Assembly (NCBI RefSeq): GCF_029714205.1
Contig: NZ_CP121648.1
Location: forward strand, 682,001-746,000
Length of the DNA stretch: 64,000 nt
Source: Methylobacterium sp. CB376
GTDB lineage: Bacteria > Pseudomonadota > Alphaproteobacteria > Rhizobiales > Beijerinckiaceae
Reading direction: 5' to 3'
In this document: piece by piece, positions 8,475 through 17,104 of the stretch
Layout of the letters: each line of letters opens with the position of its first letter
How positions within the stretch are numbered: the stretch's first letter is position 1
Translations under genes and position numbers: made by a program
Notes under the pieces: model-generated
The model's input: the letters and a program-made list of their open reading frames with translations, nothing else
The model's database searches: none
Told to the model about the DNA's origin: nothing

Positions 8475-8948
8475 ATGGGTGACCGAATGAGCGAGATCAA
8501 AGCGGAATCGACGGCGCCGGACAGCGGCGCGCTGGCTGGGCTGACCGCCGGCATCGTCACCGCCTACGTGACGGGGAACGCGCTGCGCGCGTCCGACATG
8601 CCCCACCTCGTGCGCAGCGTCTACAGCACCCTGGCGACGCTCGGCGGCCCGGCCAAGCCCGCGGTCGCGGAGGCGCCGGTGCCGCCGATCCCGATCAAGA
8701 AGACCGTGACGCGGGATGCGATCATCTCGCTGGAGGACGGCAAGCCCTACAAGTCGCTGAAGCGCCACCTCACGGCGCGCGGCCTCAGCCCCGAAGAGTA
8801 TCGGCGGAAGTGGAACCTGCCCCCCGACTACCCGATGGTGGCCGAGGTCTACGCCCAGCGCCGCTCGGACCTCGCCCGGGTGCTCGGCCTCGGCCAGATC
8901 CGCAGCCGGAAGGCCGCGGAGCGGCGCGCGGCCGCGGCGGCCGAGTAG
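8475..8948 (+). CDS. Ros/MucR-family transcriptional regulator lacking zinc ligands
   Basis: 157 residues. The N-terminal helical part (LTAGIVTAYVTGNAL) corresponds to the oligomerisation region. The MucR DNA-binding core follows: PPIPIKKTV, ISLEDGKPYKSLKRHL, EEYRRKWNLPPDYPMVAEVY and LARVLGLGQ. In canonical Ros, zinc is held by two Cys/Asp and two His. Here the first Cys position is Ser (ISLED) and the second His position is not His (HLTARG), so it is a zinc-free variant like Ml proteins of Mesorhizobium. An ATG at 8487 is an alternative start. A paralogue lies at 29535-30035. Confidence 0.9.
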   Translation: MGDRMSEIKAESTAPDSGALAGLTAGIVTAYVTGNALRASDMPHLVRSVYSTLATLGGPAKPAVAEAPVPPIPIKKTVTRDAIISLEDGKPYKSLKRHLTARGLSPEEYRRKWNLPPDYPMVAEVYAQRRSDLARVLGLGQIRSRKAAERRAAAAAE

Positions 8949-9040
8949 GCGCGGCGGCGCCCGATCGTCGCCCGGCGGGATCCCGGAGCCGTCAGGGGCG
9001 TTCCCACGCCTCTCCCCGCTCGTGCCGAGGATCTCGTCAG

Positions 9041-9295
9041 GTGTCGCCGTCGCCGCTGCTCCCACTGATCGTCACCGCCGTGTTCGCGGCGGGGCTGTTC
9101 GTCATCACCCGGCTCGAGAAATGGGCCGACCTCGTCGGCGGGATCCTCGGCCTCACCGCGGTGGGGCTGCTCTGCCTGCTGCTGCTGGCCGTCACTCCCC
9201 CGGCGCCCAGCGGCCCGAACCCGGCGCGGGGCCGGCCGGGCGTGCCCGTCAGCATGATGGCGGGGGCCGACCTCGGCTGGCCGGCCCGGCCCTGA
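9041..9295 (+). CDS. small membrane protein, unknown
   Basis: Starting at a GTG, this 84-residue protein has two membrane helices (LLPLIVTAVFAAGLFVI and LGLTAVGLLCLLLLAV) separated by a short charged loop RLEKWADLVGG, and a polar tail. It lies 92 bases after the mucR-type gene on the same strand. No family is recognised. The hydrophobic pattern is convincing but the start is uncertain. Confidence 0.45.
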   Translation: MSPSPLLPLIVTAVFAAGLFVITRLEKWADLVGGILGLTAVGLLCLLLLAVTPPAPSGPNPARGRPGVPVSMMAGADLGWPARP

Positions 9296-9297
9296 CC

Positions 9298-9588
9298 TCA
9301 CGCCGGCTCGGTGCGCCCCGCCGGCCCCGCCGCAGGGGCGGGCGGCTCGCGGACGAGGCGGTGCGCCTCGCGGACGAGGGCGGGCGCCTCGGCGAGCGGC
9401 TCGGGCCGCAGCCGCTCGGCCAGACCGTCGGCGATCCCCGACAGGACGGCGTCCCACGCGCTCCCGAAGCGGCGCAGCGGCGGGCGGGGCGTCAGGAAGG
9501 CGGGAAGCGGGCTGGCCGGGCGGGCCGCCGGGGCGGGCGGCTCGGCGGCGGGCGGAAGAACCGGGGCGGAATGCAATCCGTGTCGCAT
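9298..9588 (-). CDS. hypothetical protein, proline/alanine-rich
   Basis: A 96-residue reading frame from the ATG at 9588. The first half is proline- and alanine-rich; the second contains a helical segment with WDAVLSGIADGLAERL and RLVREP. It ends 2 bases from the convergent small membrane protein gene. There is no recognisable domain, so it could be a chance frame in GC-rich DNA. Confidence 0.35.
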   Translation of the reverse strand: MRHGLHSAPVLPPAAEPPAPAARPASPLPAFLTPRPPLRRFGSAWDAVLSGIADGLAERLRPEPLAEAPALVREAHRLVREPPAPAAGPAGRTEPA

Positions 9589-9801
9589 CGGAGCCTCGCG
9601 CGGCGGCTGTCCCGGGGCCCGACGCCCCGGTGGCTGACCGGGATACTCTCCCGCGCGCCGGGCCGGACGGCCGTGCCGCGGCGCACGCGCCGCGCGGCGC
9701 CCGCGCCGAACCTTCGCCACAGACGCCTCCGAGCATGCGCCCGCCTGGCGGGGCCGGCGCGGGAATCCGCCGCCGGCCCCCGGACGCTCGGAGCATGGTC
9801 G

Positions 9802-10083
9802 ATGACGCACTCCCGCTCGGCGCTCGCCGCCGCCGCCCTCCTGGCCGGCCTGTCCGCCGCCCCGGCCAAGGACGCCCTCGCCAAGGACACCCTCGCCAAG
9901 GACGCCCCGGCCAGGAACGCACCGGCCAAGCCGGCCGGCCGCCCCGAACCCGCCGGCGAGGAGAGCTTTCCGGGCGTCGACCCGGCGGTGCTCGCCCAGT
10001 GCCGCGGCGAGGCCGAGGCCAAGCGGCTGCGCGGCGAGGCGCGCCAGCTCTTCATGAAGACCTGCGTCGAGCCGGAGGATTGA
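9802..10083 (+). CDS. secreted PsiF-repeat-like protein
   Basis: 93 residues: signal peptide (LAAAALLAGLSAAPA), then a stretch of pentapeptide repeats AKDAL, AKDTL, AKDAP, ARNAP encoded by 15-bp DNA repeats, then a C-terminal PsiF-like block with CRGEAEAKRLRGEARQLFMKTC. In PsiF-repeat proteins this motif carries the paired cysteines. They are small periplasmic proteins of unknown role, and E. coli psiF is induced by phosphate starvation. The tandem repeat inserted between signal peptide and domain is the odd point. Confidence 0.65.
   Translation: MTHSRSALAAAALLAGLSAAPAKDALAKDTLAKDAPARNAPAKPAGRPEPAGEESFPGVDPAVLAQCRGEAEAKRLRGEARQLFMKTCVEPED
9865..9930 (+). repeat. 15-bp tandem repeat inside the PsiF-like gene
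   Basis: Four 15-bp units of the form GCCAAGGACGCCCTC start at 9865, 9880, 9895 and 9910. The last is diverged and is followed by GCCAAG. They are read in frame as AKDAL-type pentapeptides. Confidence 0.8.
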
Positions 10084-10200
10084 TCCGGGATCCGCTTGAT
10101 CGACGCGGGTCCCGTATCCCAAGCCTGCGCGGCGCCCGAGCGACGCCGACATCCGCTTTGCCGAAATGGGAGATGGCGAAGCAATCAACCGGATGTCATG
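10084..10200. repeat. dispersed intergenic element, copy A
   Basis: The sequence directly after the PsiF-like gene stop closely matches the complement of 62281-62417 and, over part of its length, 29469-29537. Shared blocks are GATCCGCTTGATCGA, CGGGTCCCG, ATCCCAAGCC, CGCGGCGCC, GCCGACATCCGC and GGAGATGGCGAAGCAATC. It carries the inverted arms GACATCCG (10148-10155) and CGGATGTC (10190-10197). Confidence 0.8.
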
Positions 10201-10300
10201 TGAGGGCGCCGCGCCCGACCGGCCACCGCGCCGGGGATACGGTGTCGGGGGTCGCGCGCGGCAGGGGCAGCCCGCGCGATCGTCCGATTTCGGGCCGGGC

Positions 10301-11206
10301 TCAGCCTCCCTGCTCCTGCAGCGCCCGCACGACCAGGGCCGAGGCCGAGGTGCGGTTCTCGACGCCGAGCTTGGCGTAGACCTGCTCCAGGTGCTTGGTG
10401 ACCGTGCGGGGGCTCAGGGACAGAATCTCGCCGATGTCGCGGCTCGCCTTGCCGCGGGAGACCCAGAGCAGCACCTCGGCCTCGCGCTGGGTCAGGCCGA
10501 GGGCCCGGCGCAGGCGCTCGATCTCGCCGCCCCCGTCGAGGGCGAGCCGCAGCAGGATCTCGTCGCCCCCGACCTGGCCGATGCGGCTCAGCTGCAGGCG
10601 CCGCCCGTCCGGGGTGGCGAGCGCCACGGGCCCGGGCGCCGCGGCCCGCAGCCAGGCCCGGGCGGCCGGCGGCAGCGCCGGGTCGCCCGCCGCGGAGGAT
10701 TCCGCGAGGTCGCGCAGGAGCCGCGCCGCCTGGGGCGTGCACCAGCGCACCGAACCCGCCCCGTCGACCGCGAAGAGGTAGCGCCCGGCGCTGTCGAGGG
10801 CGAGCCGCGCGCTCTGCGCCGCCCGCGCATTGGCGAGGTGGACGCGGATGCGCGCCAGGATCTCGGTCGCCGAGATCGGCTTGGCGACGTAGTCGACGCC
10901 GCCCGCCTCCAGCCCCCGCACGATGTGCTCGGTCTCCGACAGGCCGGTCATGAAGATCACCGGCACGTGGGCCAGGGCGGCGTTGGCCTTGAGGCGGCGG
11001 CAGGTCTCGAACCCGTCGAGGCCCGGCATCACCGCGTCGAGCAGGATGATGTCGGGGGTGATCTCCTGCACCAGGGTCAGGGCCGCCTCCCCCGAGACCG
11101 CGACCAGCACGGTGGCGCCCGTCGCCTCGATGGCGGAGGTGAGGAAGCTCAGGGTCTCGGGCGAGTCGTCGACGACGAGGATGACGTCGCGGCCGGGCTC
11201 AGGCAT
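10301..11206 (-). CDS. LuxR/FixJ-type response regulator with PAS-like linker
   Basis: 301 residues. An N-terminal receiver domain has VVDDS, phospho-acceptor D in IILLDAVMPG, T in FMTGL and K in VAKP. A middle region (about 135-225, WCTPQAARLLRDL) looks like a degenerate PAS. A C-terminal LuxR-type helix-turn-helix reads LTQREAEVLLWVSRGKASRDIG...VTKHLEQVYAKLGV. Its start overlaps the end of the kinase gene by 8 bases, so the two are co-translated. It is the likely output partner of that kinase and may control the divergent amide/urea operon. Confidence 0.88.
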   Translation of the reverse strand: MPEPGRDVILVVDDSPETLSFLTSAIEATGATVLVAVSGEAALTLVQEITPDIILLDAVMPGLDGFETCRRLKANAALAHVPVIFMTGLSETEHIVRGLEAGGVDYVAKPISATEILARIRVHLANARAAQSARLALDSAGRYLFAVDGAGSVRWCTPQAARLLRDLAESSAAGDPALPPAARAWLRAAAPGPVALATPDGRRLQLSRIGQVGGDEILLRLALDGGGEIERLRRALGLTQREAEVLLWVSRGKASRDIGEILSLSPRTVTKHLEQVYAKLGVENRTSASALVVRALQEQGG

Positions 11207-14200
11207 CGCCGCTCATCCCCTCCAGCACCGCCATGTAGCGGGGCAGGTCGTAGGCCTGGACGAGGCCCCGCAGCTCCGCCACGAAGGGCGCGGGCGTCTC
11301 GGCCTCGATCTCGGCGAGCTTCGCCTCGATGCCCCGGACATGGCCGATGCGCCCGAGCCGGATCAGCTCGGCCACCTGCTCGGGCGTGGCGCGCCGGGGG
11401 CCGGTCCGCACGGGGGGCGCCTCGGCGGTGATCCAGTCGAGGCCGAGCAGGGCCTGGATCCGGGAGAGGAAGTCGCGCAGGTCGAAGGGCTTGGCGATGA
11501 TCGCGTCGTGCGGCGCGTCCTCGCCCCGCACCGGGCTGATCTCGTGGACGTTGGCCGACATCATGGCGATGCGGGCGGGGCCGTGACCCTCCGCGCGCAG
11601 GCGCCGGGCGAGCTCCCAGCCGTTCATGCCCGGCATGGCGATGTCGAGGAGGAAGAGGTCCGGCCGGCAGCCCGCCGCGAGGTCGAGGCAGGACGGCCCG
11701 TCCGCGGCCGAGAGCAGGGTGAAGCCGAGGGGCGTCAGGATCTCGCGCATCAGGTCGCGGTGCGCGGGATCGTCGTCCACGACGAAGATGGTGCGGCGGC
11801 GCCCCGCGTAGCCCCGCACCGGCGCCTCGGCGGGGGCCGCGCGGCCGCTCTCCGCGAGCGAGGACAGCATCAGGCGCAGCCGGAAGGTGCTGCCGCGGCC
11901 GAGCGCGCTCGCCACCGTGATCTCGCCGCCCATCACCTGCGCCAGGAGATGGGCGATGGTGAGCCCGAGGCCGGTGCCGGGCGTGCTGGTCGCCGCCGGC
12001 AGCGTGCCGCGCACGAAGGGCTCGAAGATGCGCGGCAGGTCGGCCTCCGGGATGCCGGAGCCGGTGTCGGTCACGGCGAATTCGGCGATCTGGTTGCGGT
12101 AGGTCAGGTCGAGGCCGACATGGCCCCGGGCCGTGAACTTGATGGCGTTCGAGATCAGGTTGAGCAGGATCTGGCGCAGGCGCTTCTCGTCGGTGGCGAC
12201 GAGGGCGGGCAGGATCGCCGGCCGGGTGAAGCGGAACTCGAGCCCCGCCGCCTCCGCCTGCGGCCGGCACATGTCGACGATCTGGTCGAGGAAGTCGGGC
12301 AGGCGCACCGCGTTGCGGTGGAGCTGGAGCCGGCCGGCCTCCATGCGCGAGATGTCGAGCAGGCCGTCGATCAGGCCCGACAGGTGCTCGGCGCTGCGCC
12401 GGATCACCCGGATGCCCGATTGCCGCTGGGGCGGGATCGCCGGGTCGTTCTCCAGGAGCTGCGCGTAGCCGAGCACGGCGTTGAGGGGCGTGCGCAGCTC
12501 GTGGCTGATGCCCACCACGTAGCGGCTCTTGGCGAGGTTGGCGGCCTCCGCCGCCTCCTTGGCCTTCTGGAGCTTGGCGTCGGTGATCTTGTGGGCGGCG
12601 ATCTCGGCCCGGTGCAGGGCGGTCTGGCGGGCGGTCTCCTCCTGGGCGACGCGGCGGCTCTCCTGCGCCAGCACGAAGAGCCACGCCACCACGCCGAAGA
12701 TCACCGCCATCACGAAGAACACCGCCTCCAGCGCCTGGGCGAGGACGGCGCCGTGCGCGGGGGCGCGGTGCGCCGCCTCCGCGTAGACGACTCCGAGGAT
12801 CAGCCCGGCGGCGGCGCAGAGCGCCAGCATGATGCCGGCGTAGCGCCCGAGCCGGGACTCGACCACCGCGGCGACGCGGGGCGAGAGCCGCGCCGCGACG
12901 TGGCTCACCTGGGCGGAGAGCCGGGCGTGCGGCTTGCACAGGTCGCCGCAGCGCACGTCGAGGGAGCAGCACAGCGAGCAGATCGGCACCGCGTAGGCCG
13001 GGCAATAGGCCATGTCCTCGGGCTCGAAGCTGTGCTCGCAGACGCCGCAGGTGATCTCGCCGCGCCGCTGCCAGTGCCGCCGCGGCCGGCGCGCGAAGTA
13101 GTAGCGGCCGTCCGTCGCCCAGGCGATGAGCGGCGCCGCCGCGAAGGCGGTGCCGAGGGCGATGAAGGCCGCGAAGGCCTGCGGCCCCGCCCCGAGCAGC
13201 CCCGCATAGGCCAGGAAGGCGACGAGGCAGGCGAGCGCCATCGCCCCGGTGCCGACCGGGTTCACGTCGTAGAGGTGGGCGCGCTTGAACTCGATGCCGG
13301 GCGGCGAGAGGCCGAGCGGCTTGTTGACCGCGAGGTCGGCCATCAGGGCCCCCATCCAGGCCGCCGCCACCAGGGCGTAGAGCCCGAGCGTGCGCTCCAG
13401 CGTCTTGTAGATGCCGAGCTCCATCAGCAGGAGCGCGATCGCGACGTTGAAGACCAGCCACACCACCCGGCCCGGATGGCTGTGGGTGAGCCGCGAGAAG
13501 AAGTTCGACCACGCGATCGAGCCCGCATAGGCGTTGGTCACGTTGATCTTGAGCTGCGAGATCACCACGAACAGGCCGGTGACCAGGATCGCGCCGCCGG
13601 CCGGCAGGCCGTACCCGAAGGCCGCGGCGTACATCTGGGTCGGCTCGCTCGCCCGCTCGGCCGGCACGCCCTGGCCGAGCGCCAGCACCGCCAGGAAGGA
13701 GCCGAGCAGGATCTTGAGCATGCCCGGCACGACCCAGCCGGCCCCCGCCCCCAGCACCGCCGCCCACCAGCGCAGCTCCCGGTTCGGCTGCGGCGGCGGC
13801 ACGAAGCGCAGGAAGTCGACCTGCTCGCCGACCTGGGCGAGGAGCGAGAACAGGATCCCGCAGGCGGCGCCGAAGAGCAGCGGGTCGAAGCCCTCGCCCC
13901 GCGCCCCCGCGAGGCCCGCATGCGCCATCCAGGCCTCGACGGGGCGGTCCGCCGCGACCGCGATGAAGGCGAGCGGCAGCAGGTTCAGCAGGAGCCAGAC
14001 CGGCTGCGTGACGAGCTGGAACCGGCTGATCAGCGCGATGCCGTAGGTGACGAGGGGGATCACCGCGAGCGCGCTCACCAGGTAGCCGACCGGCAGCGGC
14101 AGGCCGAGGCAGAGTTCCAGCGCCAGCGCCATGATGGCGGCCTCGATGGCGAAGAACAGGTAGGTGAAGCTCGCGTAGATCAGCGAGGTCAGGGTCGAGC

Positions 14201-14540
14201 CGATATAGCCGAAGCCCGCCCCGCGGGTGAGAAGGTCGACGTCGAGCCCGTGGCGGGCCGCGGTGGCGCCCACCGGCACGCCCGCGAGGAAGATCACGAG
14301 ACCGACCGCCAGGATGGCCGCCATCGTGTTGGTGAAGCCGTAGGCCAGGATCAGCGTGCCGCCGATCGCCTCCAGCGCCAGGAAGGCGACCGAGCCGAGC
14401 GCCGTCTGGGCGACGCGCAGGACCGACCAGCGCCGGGCGCGCTTGGCGGTGAAGCGCAGCGCGAAATCCTCGAGCGTCTCGTTCGCGACCCACCGGTTGT
14501 AATCGCGCCGGACCGGGATGATGCGCTGTCGTCCCTGCAT
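11199..14540 (-). CDS. NCS1-type permease / histidine kinase / receiver fusion sensor
   Basis: A 1113-residue protein from the ATG at 14540. Residues about 40-475 are a many-helix permease of the nucleobase:cation symporter (NCS1) type. Residues 498-535 hold eight cysteines (498, 501, 513, 521, 524, 525, 531, 535) in a probable metal-binding module. Two further membrane helices follow (about 565-585, 605-625), then a kinase with phospho-acceptor His680 in ISHELRTPLNAVLGY, an ATPase domain (LLNLISNAIKFT, GSGIPEAD, GTGLGL), and a receiver domain with LLDIAMPGM. It presumably senses or transports a small nitrogen compound and signals to the adjoining regulator. Divergent from urtA, with a 267-bp shared promoter region. 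Confidence 0.9.
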   Translation of the reverse strand: MQGRQRIIPVRRDYNRWVANETLEDFALRFTAKRARRWSVLRVAQTALGSVAFLALEAIGGTLILAYGFTNTMAAILAVGLVIFLAGVPVGATAARHGLDVDLLTRGAGFGYIGSTLTSLIYASFTYLFFAIEAAIMALALELCLGLPLPVGYLVSALAVIPLVTYGIALISRFQLVTQPVWLLLNLLPLAFIAVAADRPVEAWMAHAGLAGARGEGFDPLLFGAACGILFSLLAQVGEQVDFLRFVPPPQPNRELRWWAAVLGAGAGWVVPGMLKILLGSFLAVLALGQGVPAERASEPTQMYAAAFGYGLPAGGAILVTGLFVVISQLKINVTNAYAGSIAWSNFFSRLTHSHPGRVVWLVFNVAIALLLMELGIYKTLERTLGLYALVAAAWMGALMADLAVNKPLGLSPPGIEFKRAHLYDVNPVGTGAMALACLVAFLAYAGLLGAGPQAFAAFIALGTAFAAAPLIAWATDGRYYFARRPRRHWQRRGEITCGVCEHSFEPEDMAYCPAYAVPICSLCCSLDVRCGDLCKPHARLSAQVSHVAARLSPRVAAVVESRLGRYAGIMLALCAAAGLILGVVYAEAAHRAPAHGAVLAQALEAVFFVMAVIFGVVAWLFVLAQESRRVAQEETARQTALHRAEIAAHKITDAKLQKAKEAAEAANLAKSRYVVGISHELRTPLNAVLGYAQLLENDPAIPPQRQSGIRVIRRSAEHLSGLIDGLLDISRMEAGRLQLHRNAVRLPDFLDQIVDMCRPQAEAAGLEFRFTRPAILPALVATDEKRLRQILLNLISNAIKFTARGHVGLDLTYRNQIAEFAVTDTGSGIPEADLPRIFEPFVRGTLPAATSTPGTGLGLTIAHLLAQVMGGEITVASALGRGSTFRLRLMLSSLAESGRAAPAEAPVRGYAGRRRTIFVVDDDPAHRDLMREILTPLGFTLLSAADGPSCLDLAAGCRPDLFLLDIAMPGMNGWELARRLRAEGHGPARIAMMSANVHEISPVRGEDAPHDAIIAKPFDLRDFLSRIQALLGLDWITAEAPPVRTGPRRATPEQVAELIRLGRIGHVRGIEAKLAEIEAETPAPFVAELRGLVQAYDLPRYMAVLEGMSGDA

Positions 14541-14683
14541 GTGCCTCCAGGCCGCGCTTGCTGCAGCGCAATCTACGACACGCTTCCGCAAATGCACGCC
14601 TGCGGCGCGCCGCTCCCCACCCCGATCGGGACTTGGCGTCCGCGCGCGACGGGGGCAGCGCGCAATCCTGCGCAGGGTCATGG

Positions 14684-14718
14684 CGCAGCGGTATACGCAA
14701 AACAGCGTATATGCTGCG
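14684..14718. promoter_or_regulatory. dyad in the urtA / sensor-kinase divergent promoter
   Basis: A near-perfect inverted repeat, GCAGCGGTATACGC on the left and GCGTATATGCTGC on the right with a 6-base spacer and one bulged position. It lies midway between the two divergent starts, about 90 bases before urtA. It is the best operator candidate for the co-encoded response regulator or a nitrogen regulator. No canonical sigma-54 promoter was found by eye. Confidence 0.45.
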
Positions 14719-14807
14719 TCGCACAATGCCGCCTAGCCTCCGCTCCGGTCGCGGCGCGGACCGCCCGGGACGGGCCGGCCCCGCGAGCCTTCAGGAGAGG
14801 ACGAGCG

Positions 14808-16064
14808 ATGGCAGACGAGAACGACCGGGGCCTGGAATCCGCGCTGCGGCGCCGGCTGCTGATGGGGCTGGCCGCGGTGCCGGCGGTGGCGGCCCTGCCC
14901 CGCCTCGCGCTGGCCGCCCCCCCGACCTCCGCGGTGAACACGACCGGGCTCGCCGTCACCGACACCGAGGTGACGGTCGGCATCCTGCACTCGGTCACCG
15001 GCACGATGGCGATCTCCGAGACCGGCGCGCAGCAGGCCGAGAAGCTCGCCATCGAGCAGATCAACGCCGAGGGCGGCGTGCTCGGCCGCAAGATCAAGAT
15101 CATCCAGGAGGACGGCGCCTCCGACTGGCCGACCTTCGCCGAGAAGGCCAAGAAGCTGCTCGTCAACGACAAGTGCGCGGCGGTGTTCGGCTGCTGTACC
15201 TCGGCCTCCCGCAAGGCGGTGCTGCCGGTGTTCGAGCAGTACAACGGCATGCTCTACTATCCGACCTTCTACGAAGGACTGGAAGAATCGAAGAACGTCA
15301 TCTATACGGGCCAGGAGGCGACGCAGCAGATCCTGGCGGGCCTCGACTGGGTCGCCAAGGAGAAGGGCGGCAAGACCTTCTTCTTCATCGGCTCGGACTA
15401 CATCTGGCCGCGCACCTCGAACAAGATCGCCCGCAAGCACGTCGAGAACGTGATCAAGGGCAAGGTCGTCGGTGAGGAGTATTTCCCGCTCGGCCACACC
15501 CAGTTCAACTCGGTAATCAACAAGATCAAGCTGACGAAGCCGAACGTGATTTTCGCCGACGTGGTCGGCGGCTCGAACGTGGCCTTCTACAAGCAGCTCA
15601 AGGCGGCCGGCATCGACCTGTCGAAGCAGGTGCTGATGACGATCTCGGTGACCGAGGACGAGATCGACGGCATCGGCGGCGAGAACATCGCCGGCGCCTA
15701 CGCCTGCATGAAGTACTTCCAATCCCTGAAGAACCCGAACAACGAGAAGTTCGTGCCCGCCTTCAAGAAGATGTGGGGCGAGAAGACGGTGATCGGCGAC
15801 GTCACCCAGGCGGCCTACCTGGGCCCGTACCTGTGGAAGCTGACCGCCGAGAAGGTCGGTTCGTTCGACGTCGACAAGATCGCGGCGGGCTCGGCCGGCG
15901 TCGAGTTCAAGGGCGCCCCCGAGGGCTACGTGCGCATCCACCCGAACCACCACCTGTGGTCGAAGACGCGCGTCGGCCTCGCCAAGGCGGACGGGCAGTT
16001 CGAGGTGGTCTACGAGAGTGCCGACCTGATCGAGCCGAACCCGTTCCCGGTCGGCTACCAGTAG
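14808..16064 (+). CDS. urtA: urea/short-chain amide ABC transporter, substrate-binding protein
   Basis: A 418-residue periplasmic binding protein of the UrtA/FmdD class. A possible twin-arginine signal (ALRRRLLMG, then AVAALPRLALA) is followed by the family's opening VTVGILHSVTGTMAISE and by CCTSASRKAVLPVFE, LYYPTFYEGLEES, FFFIGSDYIWPRTSN and GDVTQAAYLGPYLWK. It captures urea or short amides in the periplasm and hands them to UrtBC. An AGGAGAGG sits just upstream of the ATG. It is first in an operon that also encodes formamidase and aliphatic amidase, so amides such as formamide or acetamide are likely substrates besides urea. Confidence 0.93.
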   Translation: MADENDRGLESALRRRLLMGLAAVPAVAALPRLALAAPPTSAVNTTGLAVTDTEVTVGILHSVTGTMAISETGAQQAEKLAIEQINAEGGVLGRKIKIIQEDGASDWPTFAEKAKKLLVNDKCAAVFGCCTSASRKAVLPVFEQYNGMLYYPTFYEGLEESKNVIYTGQEATQQILAGLDWVAKEKGGKTFFFIGSDYIWPRTSNKIARKHVENVIKGKVVGEEYFPLGHTQFNSVINKIKLTKPNVIFADVVGGSNVAFYKQLKAAGIDLSKQVLMTISVTEDEIDGIGGENIAGAYACMKYFQSLKNPNNEKFVPAFKKMWGEKTVIGDVTQAAYLGPYLWKLTAEKVGSFDVDKIAAGSAGVEFKGAPEGYVRIHPNHHLWSKTRVGLAKADGQFEVVYESADLIEPNPFPVGYQ

Positions 16065-16163
16065 GCGCGCCGCCCGCCCCGCGAGCCCCTCCTCCAGCCC
16101 CGGAGCGGGGGCCGCGCCGCCCGCGCCCTCCCCCAGCGCCCCCCTCCGTCCCGGAGCCCGCCC

Positions 16164-17090
16164 ATGTTCGGTGACTACTCGCTCGGCGATCTCGGCTCGA
16201 TCTTCGCGATGCAGGGCTTCGCCGGCCTCATCCTGTTTTCGGTCTACGTCCTGATGGCCCTCGGCCTCGCCATCATCTTCGGGCAGATGGGCGTGATCAA
16301 CATGGCGCACGGGGAATTCATGATCCTGGGCGCCTACATGACCTATTTGTGCTCGAATGTCTTCCAGTCGCACCTGCCGAGCCTGTTCCCGGTCTCGTTC
16401 TTCGTGGCGATGGGGCTGGCCTTCCTGGCCTCCGGGGCGCTCGGGATGCTGGTCGAGTGGGCGCTGATCCGGCACCTCTACAAGCGCCCGCTCGACACGC
16501 TGCTGGCCACCTGGGGCCTGTCGCTGATCCTGCAGCAGGCCTACCGCTCGATCTTCGGCGCCCGCGAGGTCGGCGTGGAGCTGCCCTCCTGGATGATGGG
16601 CTCGGTCCAGGCGACCGAGACCATCGAGATCCAGATCAACGGCATGGTCGTGATGGGCGTCACCGCCCTGATCACGCTCGCGGTGGCGCTGCTGCTGTTC
16701 CGCTCCGGCTACGGCAAGCGGGTGCGCGCGGTGATGCAGAACCGCGTCATGGCGGGCGCGGTCGGCATCGACACCGACAAGGTCGACCGCCTCACCTTCG
16801 GCCTCGGCTGCGGCATCGCCGGCATCGCGGGCGCGGCCTTCACGATGATCGGCTCGACGGGGCCGACCTCCGGCCAGCTCTACATCGTCGACACCTTCCT
16901 GATCGTGGTCTTCGGGGGCGCCGCCAGCCTCGCCGGCACCATCGCGTCGGCCTTCTCGATCTCGCAGACCCAGTCGACCCTCGAATTCTTCCTCTCCGGC
17001 TCGACCGCCAAGGTCCTCACGCTGCTCGGCGTCGTGGCGATCCTGATGATGCGGCCGCAGGGGCTGTTCACCCTCAAGGTCCGGCGCTGA
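16164..17090 (+). CDS. urtB: urea/amide ABC transporter permease UrtB
   Basis: A 308-residue inner-membrane permease of the LivH/UrtB family with about eight helices. The conserved MGVINMAHGEFMILGAYMTY segment is present, as are TWGLSLILQQAYRSIFG and the C-terminal FGGAASLAGTI. It forms the translocation pore with UrtC. It begins 99 bases after urtA and ends 14 bases before urtC. Confidence 0.93.
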   Translation: MFGDYSLGDLGSIFAMQGFAGLILFSVYVLMALGLAIIFGQMGVINMAHGEFMILGAYMTYLCSNVFQSHLPSLFPVSFFVAMGLAFLASGALGMLVEWALIRHLYKRPLDTLLATWGLSLILQQAYRSIFGAREVGVELPSWMMGSVQATETIEIQINGMVVMGVTALITLAVALLLFRSGYGKRVRAVMQNRVMAGAVGIDTDKVDRLTFGLGCGIAGIAGAAFTMIGSTGPTSGQLYIVDTFLIVVFGGAASLAGTIASAFSISQTQSTLEFFLSGSTAKVLTLLGVVAILMMRPQGLFTLKVRR

Positions 17091-17104
17091 GGAGTCCCGA
17101 CGAC

